In this document: positions 18,097 to 27,084 of the stretch, piece by piece
Position numbering within the stretch: the stretch's first letter is position 1
How the letters are laid out: each line of letters starts with the position of its first letter
Assembly (NCBI GenBank): GCA_025355585.1
Contig: JANXZJ010000156.1
Span: 1 to 36,627, forward strand
Direction of reading: 5' to 3'
Source: Mariniphaga sp.
GTDB taxonomy: Bacteria > Bacteroidota > Bacteroidia > Bacteroidales > Prolixibacteraceae
Length of the DNA stretch: 36,627 bases
Program-made: the position numbers and the translations under genes
The notes under the pieces: generated by a model
What the model saw: the letters and a program-made list of their open reading frames with translations, nothing else
Told to the model about the DNA's origin: nothing
Database searches by the model: none

Positions 18097-18603
18097 TCAA
18101 ATAAATTCTTTTTTCAAGTATTCAACCCAATGCTCAATTCTTCCGTTTGTTAACCTTGCCTGATTTTCCTGATCAAGCGGTAAGCCTACAAATTGCCCGT
18201 TGCGAACAGCCTTTGATCCTTCGAAATTATATCCTTCCAAAGGAAATTTACCCACAATCAAAGCGCCTTTCTCTTCGAAAAATGTGGCCATAATTCCTAT
18301 TGCATCACAGAAATTTTCGGAATATCCTTTTTGATCACCTAATCCAAAAACAGCTATCCGCTTATTCGAAAAATCAATTTCCTCGAGGGCAGGAAGCAAT
18401 TCATCCCAATAATTTGGTAATTCTCCATCAAACCAAGTTGGAACACCAACAATCAAATTGTCAAATTCAAGAAATTTTTCTTTTTTAACTTCATCAACAT
18501 TAATAAGTTGAACATCATTTCCTGAAAATGCATTGTGAACGACACCAGCAATTTTTGCTGTTTTTTTGGATGCGAAACTATAAAATAGACCTATTTTTTC
18601 CAT
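18097..18603 (-). CDS. fldA: Flavodoxin
   Basis: A 168-aa FMN electron carrier. GLFYSFASKKTAKIA forms the phosphate loop, in a form that departs from the usual T-G-x-T, followed by VGVPTWFDGELPNYW and FGLGDQKGYSENFCDAIG around the flavin ring, and the long-chain C-terminal segment LPLDQENQARLTNGRIEHW. I chose the ATG at 18603; the frame extends to a TTG at 18609, which would overlap the upstream stop. The gap to the E1 stop is only 2 bases, so it is translationally coupled to the 2-oxoacid dehydrogenase genes. It probably carries electrons for a pyruvate- or ferredoxin-type oxidoreductase. Confidence 0.9.
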   Translation of the reverse strand: MEKIGLFYSFASKKTAKIAGVVHNAFSGNDVQLINVDEVKKEKFLEFDNLIVGVPTWFDGELPNYWDELLPALEEIDFSNKRIAVFGLGDQKGYSENFCDAIGIMATFFEEKGALIVGKFPLEGYNFEGSKAVRNGQFVGLPLDQENQARLTNGRIEHWVEYLKKEFI

Positions 18604-18605
18604 TA

Positions 18606-20663
18606 TCAATATTTTAAAAGTGCCTGAGCTGCAGCATAAATCTTTTCTTCATTTATCAAAATGGCCGCTTCAAGAATCCTGTTAAAGCCAACTGGTGTAA
18701 AAGCTGAACCAATTCTTCGAACGGGGGCATCGAGAAATTCGAATGCCTCTTCGCCAATGATCCCAGCCAATTCGCCGCCAAAACCGCCAAAAACTTTATC
18801 CTCGTGAACTACTAAGACGCGACCTGTTTTTTTAACGGAATTGATAATTGTCTCTTTATCAAGTGGAATCAGGGAGCGAATATCAATCACCTCAAGATTA
18901 AAACCCTCACCTGCAAGACGATCGGCGACTTTAAGAGAGAGATGGGTTGTATTTCCATAAGTTATTATGCTTAACTCAGTTCCTTCGCGACGGATTCTCG
19001 CTTTTCCAAACGGCACTTCAAAATCATCGGGAATTGGAGTGGAAGCAGTTGGTGAATTATAGAGTGCTTTGGGTTCAAGAAAAAGAGTTGGCCCCTCGGA
19101 TCTTAAAGAAGTCCGGAGCAATCCGGCTGCATCATCCGCAAAAGAAGGATAAACAACCCGAATTCCCGGAAAAGTTGCCAGTGCCCCTTCTGTTGATTGT
19201 GAATGGTATAATCCACCACCGATATAACCCCCTGATGCTAAGCGAATGGTAACATTCGGACTGAATTTACCATTTGTTCGCCAGTACTCGTGTGTCATTT
19301 CTACATACTGCTCCATAGCAGGCCAGAAATAATCAGCGAACTCGGCGCCTTCAACTACTATCCTGATCTTCTTATTATAGCGCGACATACCATTGGCTGT
19401 CCCTGTTATAAAGTCTTCTGCAATTGGTCCGTTAAAGACCCTGGCAATTCCAAATTCCTTTTGTAAACCTTTTGAAACATTGAATATGCCACCTTTCTCC
19501 TTATTTGCAATATCCTGTCCCCATATAAAAGTATCGGGATTCAAGCGAAACTCTGCCTTGAGCGTTTCATTTAATCCTTCAATAAATTTTTTCTTTGGAC
19601 CATTTGAATTGTGCAGCCCTTCAGGATATTTAGTGGCAGGGTAAGGATCAGGAATCACAAAATCGTAAATTGAAGCCGGATCAGGATCAGGAGATGCCAT
19701 GGCATTCCGATGGGCAATTTTAAGCTCCTCTTTTGCCTTCTCTTCAATAGCCACAATTTCCGCTTCGGTTAACTTTTCGTAACGCACGAGCATTCGCTTA
19801 AACTTTAACAACGGGTCAGACTCCTGCACATAACCTAATTCTGCTTCATTACGATACAGATCGTGTCTGTCGGAATTTGAATGGGCATGAATCCGGATAC
19901 AATTAGCCTGAACGATACATGGTTGCTGATTCTCTAAAGACCAACTTTTAGCCTCGGTCATCGCATTCATTGAATCAAAAACATCTTTTCCGTTACAATG
20001 AATGATTCTCAGGTTTTTAAATCCTGAAAAGTTATTAGCAACCTTTCGATTAGCCGTCTGATCTTTTTTGGGAACTGAAATTCCATACCCGTTATCCTGG
20101 AAAACGAAAATTACCGGAAGTTCTTCCGTGGATGCACCATTAATTGCCTCATAAACATAGCCTTCCGAAACGGATGATTCTCCCTGAGAGCTTATGGCAA
20201 CTCCTTTTCCTTTATAATATTTAATTGCGCGTCCCACACCAACAGCATGTAGGGTATGATTTCCAGTAGCAGAGGATACATTGTGGATATTCCATTCGGG
20301 TTTGCCAATGTGATTCGACATGTGCCTTCCGCCTGAGGTCACGTCAGCAGCTTTGGATATTCCGTTTAAAATTATTTCCTCCGCGGTAAGTCCTGCTGAA
20401 AGGTTGGTCAGCATATCGCGATAATACGGGAAAAGATGATCGTTTTCCCTGTTAAATATTTGTCCGATTGCCAATTGTATGCCATCATGACCGGCATAAG
20501 GTGCATGATACGACCATCCAATGGCTTGCTTCAGATAATTCGGAGCCTTTTCATCGATCATACGTCCCAATGTCATCAGGTAAAACCATTTTTCGAGGAT
20601 CGCTTTATCCGTATTCTTGATCGTAAAGGTTTTGTGCACCGGTATATCTTGTGAAACTTTCAT
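18606..20663 (-). CDS. 2-oxoacid dehydrogenase E1, alpha and beta subunits fused
   Basis: A 685-aa thiamine-diphosphate enzyme. Residues 1 to about 340 are the alpha part: YAGHDGIQLAIGQIF, the HMSNHIG and NVSSATGNH segment, and the ThDP motif QGESSVSEGYVYEAINGA with FVFQDNGYGIS. Residues about 365-685 are the beta part: FIEGLNETLKAEF, GQDIANKEKGGIFNVSKGL, FNGPIAEDFITGTANG, FLEPKALYN and VVHEDKVFGGFGGEL. Such fusions are usual in Bacteroidota and feed branched-chain or related 2-oxoacids to E2. The exact substrate is not decided by sequence. It follows E2 by 20 bases and precedes flavodoxin by 2. No E3 gene is in the window. Confidence 0.93.
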   Translation of the reverse strand: MKVSQDIPVHKTFTIKNTDKAILEKWFYLMTLGRMIDEKAPNYLKQAIGWSYHAPYAGHDGIQLAIGQIFNRENDHLFPYYRDMLTNLSAGLTAEEIILNGISKAADVTSGGRHMSNHIGKPEWNIHNVSSATGNHTLHAVGVGRAIKYYKGKGVAISSQGESSVSEGYVYEAINGASTEELPVIFVFQDNGYGISVPKKDQTANRKVANNFSGFKNLRIIHCNGKDVFDSMNAMTEAKSWSLENQQPCIVQANCIRIHAHSNSDRHDLYRNEAELGYVQESDPLLKFKRMLVRYEKLTEAEIVAIEEKAKEELKIAHRNAMASPDPDPASIYDFVIPDPYPATKYPEGLHNSNGPKKKFIEGLNETLKAEFRLNPDTFIWGQDIANKEKGGIFNVSKGLQKEFGIARVFNGPIAEDFITGTANGMSRYNKKIRIVVEGAEFADYFWPAMEQYVEMTHEYWRTNGKFSPNVTIRLASGGYIGGGLYHSQSTEGALATFPGIRVVYPSFADDAAGLLRTSLRSEGPTLFLEPKALYNSPTASTPIPDDFEVPFGKARIRREGTELSIITYGNTTHLSLKVADRLAGEGFNLEVIDIRSLIPLDKETIINSVKKTGRVLVVHEDKVFGGFGGELAGIIGEEAFEFLDAPVRRIGSAFTPVGFNRILEAAILINEEKIYAAAQALLKY

Positions 20664-20683
20664 ATTCTATAATTTATGTCTTA

Positions 20684-22012
20684 TCAAATGTTTGTATTTT
20701 GCTCAAATTGTTCCAATAAGTCTGCTATCCGCCGGAGAAATCTTCCTCCAAGCATTCCGTCAACAACCCGATGGTCGTACGAGAGCGATAAGAACATTTT
20801 ATGCCTGACAACAATCGCATCACCTGTAGAAGTCTCCATTACTGCTGGTTTCTTTTCAATCATTCCTACCGCCAAAATAGCAACCTGCGGCTGATTGATA
20901 ATTGGCGTTCCAATGAGTCCTCCAAAAGAGCCGAAATTAGTAATTGTAAATGTTCCGCCCTGGAGATCATCCGGACTCAATTTATTCTCACGCCCTGCTC
21001 TGGCAAAGTTATTAATCTCACGACTAAGACCTATAAGATTTTTATAATCAGCATCTTTAATTACCGGCACCACAAGATTGCCATCGTTGGTTGCGACTGC
21101 AATTGCAATATTGATGTGTTTGCGCAAAATAATATTATCCTCGTCGACTGATGCATTCACCTGACGGAATTCGGAAAGTGCTTTTGCAGTTGCATCTGCG
21201 AACAGCGGCATAAATGTTAATTTCTCGCCATATTTCTTTTCAAATTCATTTTTAACAGCATTACGCCAAAGTACAAGGTTTGTTACATCGGCTTCTACAA
21301 CCGTGGTGACATGAGGGGAAACTTGTTTCGACATCACCATATGATTGGCGATTAACTTGCGGATGCGATCCATTTTAAGTATGGTATCTTCAGCACCAAT
21401 TGAGACAGACACTTTTGGTCTTTCGATTTGGTTAGGTGGAGTATTTTGTGGTGATTTTGCCTGTGAAACCTGCGAAGAGGGACTATATGAGCCGTTATTG
21501 CGTTGTTCGATATAAGTTACAATATCGTTTTTTTGAACTCTTCCACCTAATCCACTGCCTGTTATCGATTCAAGTTCAGGCAAAGTAACGCCTTCTTTTG
21601 TTGCGATACTTTTTACAAGTGGTGAATAAAACCGACCAGTGTTTTTTAAATCATTCTTACTGATTTCAGGAATTGATTGTTTAATTTCAGCTGGCTTAAT
21701 TTTCGAAATTTCGGACTTTCCGGAAACAACTTCCGGTTCTGGTTTAAGTTCAGGTGCTGCTGTATCACCGGCAGCTAGCGCAATCACAATTACGATCTGT
21801 CCAACAGGTATCAAATCATTCTCGGCGCAACGAATCTCTTTAATGATTCCGGCCACAGGTGAAGGAATTTCAGAATCAACTTTATCGGTTGCGACTTCAA
21901 ACAGAATATCATCTTCTGCTACTTTATCTCCTTTTTTTACAAATAGTTTAGTTATAGTAGCTTCCTGGATACTCTCACCCAACTTTGGTATAAGTACATT
22001 AAAATCTGACAT
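20684..22012 (-). CDS. 2-oxoacid dehydrogenase E2, dihydrolipoyl acyltransferase
   Basis: A 442-aa protein with one lipoyl domain (residues 2-78; lipoylated Lys44 in ATDKVDSEIPSP), a Pro/Ala/Glu-rich linker, a peripheral-subunit-binding domain around 133-168 (FYSPLVKSIATKEGVTLPELE, GSGLGGRVQKNDI), a second linker and the catalytic domain (about 205-442) with FTITNFGSFGGLIGTPIINQPQ and the active-site DHRVVDG (His414). It takes the acyl group from E1 to CoA. First gene of the E2-E1-flavodoxin unit; a TAAACTTG element lies in the leader (minus strand, near 22059), one mismatch from the -7 consensus. Confidence 0.94.
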   Translation of the reverse strand: MSDFNVLIPKLGESIQEATITKLFVKKGDKVAEDDILFEVATDKVDSEIPSPVAGIIKEIRCAENDLIPVGQIVIVIALAAGDTAAPELKPEPEVVSGKSEISKIKPAEIKQSIPEISKNDLKNTGRFYSPLVKSIATKEGVTLPELESITGSGLGGRVQKNDIVTYIEQRNNGSYSPSSQVSQAKSPQNTPPNQIERPKVSVSIGAEDTILKMDRIRKLIANHMVMSKQVSPHVTTVVEADVTNLVLWRNAVKNEFEKKYGEKLTFMPLFADATAKALSEFRQVNASVDEDNIILRKHINIAIAVATNDGNLVVPVIKDADYKNLIGLSREINNFARAGRENKLSPDDLQGGTFTITNFGSFGGLIGTPIINQPQVAILAVGMIEKKPAVMETSTGDAIVVRHKMFLSLSYDHRVVDGMLGGRFLRRIADLLEQFEQNTNI

Positions 22013-22123
22013 TGCTTATTGTTCCCTTTAAATTAGTATTCATAACTAAATGCAAGTTTATGCACTGATTATACTAACTAACAAAAATCAATAAGATTTA
22101 GTTTAAAAAAAACTTCGAATTGT

Positions 22124-23410
22124 TCAATTGTGAAGGAACGAAAATAGGTCATAAGTGGGCCACTTGTCGACCTTTAATAAAATATGCGACATAACGCGAT
22201 CCATTTCGATGGCAAGATGCGGACCTTTGTAATTACTGGTGTTAGATAGAATTACCCACGAATATCCATTGGATTGTCGCTTCACAAGTGCCGAAGTACC
22301 TGGCAATGTTCCTGTACGCCACCATTCGCCCTTTTCATTGGTCGCCCGCCAACCCAAAGGGTCTAGCTTGTGTGGATCAACATTGGTCATTTCTCTTATA
22401 CTTTCGGAGGAAAGAATATCTTTTACACCAGGTTCATTATCTATAACCACAATTAACTTCATTAAGTCGATTGCCGAAGAGAGCCATCCGCCAGCCGAAC
22501 TCAACAGATGAATATCATTTCCTCCATAAATTTTTGACACCATTCGACCACTTCCATCAAAGGATTCGATTGGTTGACCATCTTCCGGCTGATAATACCT
22601 GACTTCATTCGGAAGCGCATCTTCAACGAAACTTCTGCCAAGTTGCATATCCACTATTCCGGCAGGTTCGAGAACCTCTTTTTTTACAAATGATTCATAA
22701 TCGGTTCCGGAAACTTTTGCGATTACTTTACCCAAAATAACGTAACCCAAATTGGAATAGACACTATTCGATCCGGGCTCGAAATGAACATTGTGAGTAG
22801 TCACAAATTTAATGTAAGAATCAATATTTACAGGCAACGATTCTCCTGTACCTTTGGCAACGGCTTTTGGAAGAAAAGCGAGATCACCATAGTGTTGCGT
22901 CCAGCCACCGGAATGATTAAGAAGGTTGCGAACCGTAATCTTCTCAAGTCGTCGGTCTTTTATATGGAGAAATTGATCGTCGTTGAGAATCCCGTATTTG
23001 CCGAACACCTTTGACTCGAGTGAAATTTTTGAATTCTCAACGAGTTTCATAATTGCAACAGCTGTGATCAATTTTGAAACGCTGGCAATACGAAAAAGGT
23101 TGTTCGGGGTAACCAAAATCTGAGCTTCTTCGTTGGCATAACCGTAACCTTTGGTGAAAATCAGTTTTTCGTCTTTCACAATGGCAATTGTAATACCTTT
23201 TAATCCGTTTTGCTGCCTGAATTTTTCCATGAAACCATCTATGATTTCAGAGTTTTGATTCTCTATTAACCGATTAAATACTAATCTGTTAATGGACTCC
23301 TTTTGCACCGACAAAAGGGTGTTTTTACTCGAAATAGTACCTTGTTTAGATGGTATTAATAGAAAAACTACCACGAAAAAGGCTATTATTAAAAATCGAA
23401 TCTTAGACAT
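22124..23410 (-). CDS. Serine hydrolase of the beta-lactamase / penicillin-binding (class C-like) family
   Basis: A 428-aa protein with a signal or anchor at residues 5-20 (RFLIIAFFVVVFLLIP). The serine hydrolase motifs are visible: SxxK as Ser110-V-S-Lys113 in RIASVSKLITAVAIM, Y-S-N at 218-220 in SVYSNLGYVILGKVI, and RTGTLPGTS as the third (KTG-like) box near the end. These enzymes act on D-Ala peptides, esters or beta-lactams, and most environmental members are not resistance enzymes. It begins 67 bases after pyrD, perhaps in the same transcript, and ends 111 bases before E2. The function is assigned only to family level. Confidence 0.9.
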   Translation of the reverse strand: MSKIRFLIIAFFVVVFLLIPSKQGTISSKNTLLSVQKESINRLVFNRLIENQNSEIIDGFMEKFRQQNGLKGITIAIVKDEKLIFTKGYGYANEEAQILVTPNNLFRIASVSKLITAVAIMKLVENSKISLESKVFGKYGILNDDQFLHIKDRRLEKITVRNLLNHSGGWTQHYGDLAFLPKAVAKGTGESLPVNIDSYIKFVTTHNVHFEPGSNSVYSNLGYVILGKVIAKVSGTDYESFVKKEVLEPAGIVDMQLGRSFVEDALPNEVRYYQPEDGQPIESFDGSGRMVSKIYGGNDIHLLSSAGGWLSSAIDLMKLIVVIDNEPGVKDILSSESIREMTNVDPHKLDPLGWRATNEKGEWWRTGTLPGTSALVKRQSNGYSWVILSNTSNYKGPHLAIEMDRVMSHILLKVDKWPTYDLFSFLHN

Positions 23411-23477
23411 AAAAAATCAGGTATATAAAATAACTCTTCAGAAAATAAGGCCTAAAACTACAATTCACATATGTAAA

Positions 23478-24389
23478 TTACAAATGTAAACAGCCTATAA
23501 GGTCACTTATGGCGCTTATTTTATGACGATTAAGATAATTATCGATTCCATTAATGATTTTCACAGTCGCTAACGGATCAATAAAATTGGCTGTTCCCAC
23601 TTGTATTGCAGAAGCTCCTGCCAGGAAAAATTCAATTGCATCAGTTGCATTCATAATTCCGCCCAGCCCGATAATCGGAATTTTAACAGCCTGGGAGACC
23701 TGCCAGACCATTCGCAGTGCAATTGGCTTTACTGCAGGACCCGAAAGACCACCTGTAATTGTAGAAAGAACCGGTTTACGTGTCTCTGCATTAATGGCCA
23801 TGCCTAATATTGTATTTATCAGCGATAGACTATCGGCCCCGGCACCCTCTGCCGCTTTGGCTATTTCAGCAATATCTGTTACATTTGGAGAAAGTTTCAC
23901 AACCATCGTCTTCTTATAAACCTTTCTCACTGCGCTTACAACAGCAGCAGCTGAAGGGCAACTGGTACCGAATGCCATTCCGCCTTCCTTCACATTCGGA
24001 CACGAAATATTCAGCTCTATGCCTGATATACGATCGAGATCGTTGATTATTTCAGCACAAGCGACATACTCTTCAATGGTGGACCCGGAAACATTAACCA
24101 GGACATTGGTTTCATATTTCGTAAGCTTTGGGTATATTTCAGTTGCAAAATATTGCGCACCTGCATTTTGAAGACCAACTGCATTCAGCATACCAGAAGA
24201 GGTTTCTGCCATTCGAGGGTAAGCATTTCCTTGTCTTGGATGAATTGTTGTTCCCTTAACTATAAAACCGCCGAGTAGGTTGATATCAAAAAAATCATCG
24301 AACTCAACGCCGTATCCAAATGTACCAGAGGCTGTTAATACGGGATTTTTTAGTTTAATATTGTGAATTATAGTGCTTAGATCTGCCAT
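23478..24389 (-). CDS. pyrD: Dihydroorotate dehydrogenase B, catalytic subunit
   Basis: A 303-aa FMN TIM barrel that oxidises dihydroorotate to orotate in pyrimidine synthesis. Seen: [14 protein letters not shown] at 14-27, [80 protein letters not shown]. Pairing with pyrK shows it is the class 1B enzyme, which passes electrons to NAD. The start overlaps the pyrK stop by 13 bases, so the two are translationally coupled. Its 3' end contains one copy of the ACAAATGT motif discussed for the regulator (23480-23487). Confidence 0.95.
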   Translation of the reverse strand: MADLSTIIHNIKLKNPVLTASGTFGYGVEFDDFFDINLLGGFIVKGTTIHPRQGNAYPRMAETSSGMLNAVGLQNAGAQYFATEIYPKLTKYETNVLVNVSGSTIEEYVACAEIINDLDRISGIELNISCPNVKEGGMAFGTSCPSAAAVVSAVRKVYKKTMVVKLSPNVTDIAEIAKAAEGAGADSLSLINTILGMAINAETRKPVLSTITGGLSGPAVKPIALRMVWQVSQAVKIPIIGLGGIMNATDAIEFFLAGASAIQVGTANFIDPLATVKIINGIDNYLNRHKISAISDLIGCLHL

Positions 24390-25162
24390 TTTAGTTGATT
24401 TATATTAAAAACAGGTCCATCAGTACATACACATTTGTGACCTTGAAGGGTTTCAGTGACACAACACAAACATACCCCAAAACCACATGCCATTGTGTTC
24501 TCAAGCGAAACTTCGCATGACACTGAATTTGCTTTGGCCTTCGAAGCCACAGCTTTCATCATTGGTTCAGGTCCGCAGCAGTAAATTCTTGAAAACGAAT
24601 CTAATTTAACGCCAAAGATTGAATGCTCTGTAACAAACCCCTTCTCTCCATGTGATCCATCTTCCGTAGTCGTGAAAACCTTTCCATAGATGGCATATTG
24701 ATTGAGCTCCACAAGATCAACAGCAGACCTTGCGCCAAGCAGTATATAGATGTCGTTAAAGTCTTTGCTAAGCACCTGAGCCAAATGCAATAATGGAGCA
24801 ACACCACAACCTCCACCAACTAAAAGAACCTTTTCACTTGATGAAGGGAGACTAAATCCATTCCCCAGCGGAAAAATGACATTTAGAGAACTGTTAACAG
24901 GTGTATGTGAAAGCGATCTTGTCCCTTCACCAACTTCCTTAATCAGAATCGAAATAATATTTTTCTGATAATCAACAGCATGAATAGAAAATGGCCGACG
25001 TAAAAAAATACTTTGTGACTGATCAGCTAATATATTGGCAAACTGTCCCGGGACAATGTTCTCAAGTTGATCCGGAGTATGTAACTGTAGTAAATGATGA
25101 TCATTGTTAAGTTTAACGTTAGCAATAACCTTCAGGTTCTGAACAGATTTCTTCATCTGCAT
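24377..25162 (-). CDS. pyrK: Dihydroorotate dehydrogenase electron-transfer subunit
   Basis: A 261-aa iron-sulfur flavoprotein that moves electrons from PyrD to NAD. FAD-binding FLRRPFSIH and the nucleotide-binding [18 protein letters not shown] are present, followed near the C-terminus by the cysteine set Cys226, Cys231, Cys234 and Cys246 (spacing C-x4-C-x2-C-x11-C), which holds the 2Fe-2S cluster, and DGPVF. ATGs at 25162 and 25156 are both possible. A perfect -7 element lies upstream at 25248-25255, so the pyrKD unit is transcribed separately from the HTH gene 102 bases upstream. Confidence 0.94.
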   Translation of the reverse strand: MQMKKSVQNLKVIANVKLNNDHHLLQLHTPDQLENIVPGQFANILADQSQSIFLRRPFSIHAVDYQKNIISILIKEVGEGTRSLSHTPVNSSLNVIFPLGNGFSLPSSSEKVLLVGGGCGVAPLLHLAQVLSKDFNDIYILLGARSAVDLVELNQYAIYGKVFTTTEDGSHGEKGFVTEHSIFGVKLDSFSRIYCCGPEPMMKAVASKAKANSVSCEVSLENTMACGFGVCLCCVTETLQGHKCVCTDGPVFNINQLKWQI

Positions 25163-25247
25163 GAAATTTAAGCATTCATTTATAACAGTTTTTAGAAGTT
25201 TGACTTAATATTCAGACAAACCTGTCCCTTAACTGTGTTAATTCATG

Positions 25248-25255
25248 CAAAGATA
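25248..25255 (-). promoter_or_regulatory. -7 promoter element for pyrK-pyrD
   Basis: Minus strand TATCTTTG, an exact TAnnTTTG, 85 bases upstream of the pyrK start and immediately after the HTH gene's stop. The leader of about 80 bases could carry control, but I see no clear fold. Confidence 0.5.
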
Positions 25256-25264
25256 GGGCAATTT

Positions 25265-25774
25265 CTATTTTGAAGGAGTATACGCGGTGAAAGTTTTGTC
25301 TTTAAAGAAGAGTACTATTCTTTCAACCTCTTTATTTTCAGCCGATGAACTCATTAAATCTGTCATTGTTTTTGCCAAATTTAATTCAGCTTGTTGATTT
25401 GAATTTGTCGTAATAGTGGGCTTATCCGTAAGGTTATCAAAGACTTGATTTGAAACTTCTTTTATGGATTGTTCTTCAGCTTTAACACTTTCCTGTGGTG
25501 GTTTAGGGGCTTCAGTCTCGGCTGGAAATTGAAATAGGTTAGGTGGTTTAGATGCTGCTGATTTAACGTCAGACATCAACCCTTCACCCAAAAGCAGCCA
25601 GCGAGGATTTAATGTGTTGTATGATCCAAGCATCTTTTGTATAAAGGAAGCACTTGGATAATTACGGCCATTCAGTACATGGGAAACACTTGATCGCTGA
25701 ACGCCTATTTTATCAGCAAATTCAGCTGGTGAAATACCTTCACTCGACAGAAACTGTGTAATCCTATCCTTCAT
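25265..25774 (-). CDS. XRE-family helix-turn-helix regulator
   Basis: A 169-aa DNA-binding protein. Residues 1-66 are a Cro/CI-type HTH: RITQFLSSEGISPAEFADKIG, then the recognition part VQRSSVSHVLNGRNYPS and FIQKMLGSYNTLNPRWLLLGEG. The rest is a low-complexity linker (Pro/Glu/Lys) and a short C-terminal segment ending FKDKTFTAYTPSK with no recognised sensor domain. The WLLLGEG ending of the HTH is common in Bacteroidota regulators. An inverted repeat at 25816-25842, starting 42 bases upstream of the start codon, is a likely autoregulatory operator. Confidence 0.9.
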   Translation of the reverse strand: MKDRITQFLSSEGISPAEFADKIGVQRSSVSHVLNGRNYPSASFIQKMLGSYNTLNPRWLLLGEGLMSDVKSAASKPPNLFQFPAETEAPKPPQESVKAEEQSIKEVSNQVFDNLTDKPTITTNSNQQAELNLAKTMTDLMSSSAENKEVERIVLFFKDKTFTAYTPSK

Positions 25775-25815
25775 CTTTGAATAATTTGATTTTAATACAT
25801 ATGGATATCTTGTGT

Positions 25816-25842
25816 CATATGTAATTTAGTACATTACAAATG
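25816..25842. promoter_or_regulatory. Inverted-repeat operator candidate for the HTH regulator
   Basis: CATATGTAAT (25816-25825) and ATTACAAATG (25833-25842) are inverted copies matching at 9 of 10 positions, with a 7-base spacer. The right arm overlaps a minus-strand TACATTTG (25837-25844) that itself fits the -7 consensus, so binding would block the gene's own promoter. Confidence 0.55.
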
Positions 25843-26393
25843 TATAAAATAAATAAATAACAATCGTAACAAAACACATAAAAATAGGAGTTTACATTAT
25901 TGAATTACACAAATCCTGTTACAATTATGAATTAGCGACGTAAACTAAAAATAAATACCCAGATATATGTAATTATATAATTTTTGCTGCTTAAATTGTT
26001 CTTTATTAGTCTTATATATGTAATTATGACAACATGAAACGATTTTGACTAAAAAATCATCAATTATAAAGCATTTATTTAGATAAAGCATATAAAGCAT
26101 TGATTATTAATTTTATAATGCATTTAAATCAACCAAAATTACTCATTTTATTTTATGATTTACAAATGTGATTACTTATTTTAAACTATTAGTAGAGTAA
26201 AATCGATTAATTCACAGATAATGTGAACAATAAACAAGCATTTAGGTGTTTAAAAGCGGTGCTTTATTTAGGTCTGATTTTGTTGTGAGTATTATAAATA
26301 AGAGCGATATTTTGTGCAATACAAATGTGATTTACCTGAAAGTTGTCTTTGATAGATTACAAATGTTACTAACAAATAATGATTTACATTTGT
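25836..26393. repeat. Cluster of ACAAATGT / ACATTTGT sites
   Basis: Exact copies at 25836-25843, 26162-26169, 26321-26328 and 26359-26366, plus the reverse form at 26386-26393. Several have longer matching flanks, such as TACAAATGTGATT. Two related copies of ATATATGTAATTAT are at 25963-25976 and 26014-26027, 51 bases apart. There is no gene in this 650-base AT-rich stretch (25775-26424). The sites fit binding positions for the adjacent HTH protein. Confidence 0.5.
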
Positions 26394-26424
26394 ATACTGT
26401 GAGATATTTGTGTATTAGTACTGA

Positions 26425-27030
26425 ATGACAAACGAATTTGAATATAAAAATGGTCTATTCGTTAAAATTGCATCTTTTACAAGGCAGAATCATCTTTTGG
26501 GTGGGAATTGGATCGGTTCACCTCAATTAAAATGCAGAAGGATGCGATCAAATTTAATCGAACCAATTTGAAGAAGTTCAGAATTTAGGCATTTAGGGTA
26601 GCCAATCGCTTGTTATTTAGATTTTTTACATCGTTCAATTCCTGTATATTCCTTGCTGAGAATTGCTCAAAAAAATATCTCTTGAGATAGGCAGTGATAT
26701 TTTTTATTCTAAACCGAATAATCAGTTGTTGAAAGTGGGTTCGGATACTGATTTTGCCAAAGTAATTTCTGGTGGAACTTCAAATGGGAAAAAATGGCTA
26801 AGTGATATTTTTTAGTCAGTCAAAATAAATCATGTTGCGAAGGTCAAAAATATAAATTGCCAAATCACCAGAACTCCAAAATTAATACCACCAGATTTAT
26901 TTGGAGAATTGATTCTTCAGATCTGTGTTTCCTTGAATTGGTAGCAAATATTTTGCTCACCAGAAACAAGTTTCCCGAAGATTTGGGAAAAGGACTGATG
27001 AAAATCTCATATGTTCTATTTGGACGTTAA
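26425..27030 (+). pseudogene. Frame-broken coding remnant(s), unrecognised
   Basis: Pieces of protein-like sequence follow one another in different plus-strand frames: 26425-26571 (48 aa, starts MTNEFEYKNGLFVKI), a shifted segment around 26530, 26660-26815 (51 aa, includes KVGSDTDFAKVISGG and ends GKKWLSDIF), and a last part ending at 27030 with LELVANILLTRNKFPEDLG and SYVLFGR. Base composition is nearer to coding than the sites region before it. This looks like one or two genes broken by several frameshifts. I do not recognise the family, and noncoding DNA remains possible. Confidence 0.35.
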
Positions 27031-27084
27031 AAATAAATCAATTAAGGCTGAAACTTCATAGGGCATAAAATTTCATAATATTTT

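Noticed and set aside
22124-23410. Resistance beta-lactamase
   Set aside because: The SxxK, YSN and RTG boxes support the broad serine hydrolase family only; nothing indicates antibiotic resistance.
25921-26040. CRISPR-like repeats
   Set aside because: The 14-base repeats occur only twice, 51 bases apart, with no consistent spacer series and no cas genes.
26246-26428. 60-aa plus-strand frame in the site cluster
   Set aside because: It is AT-driven, contains three of the repeated regulatory-looking sites, and has no protein-like features.
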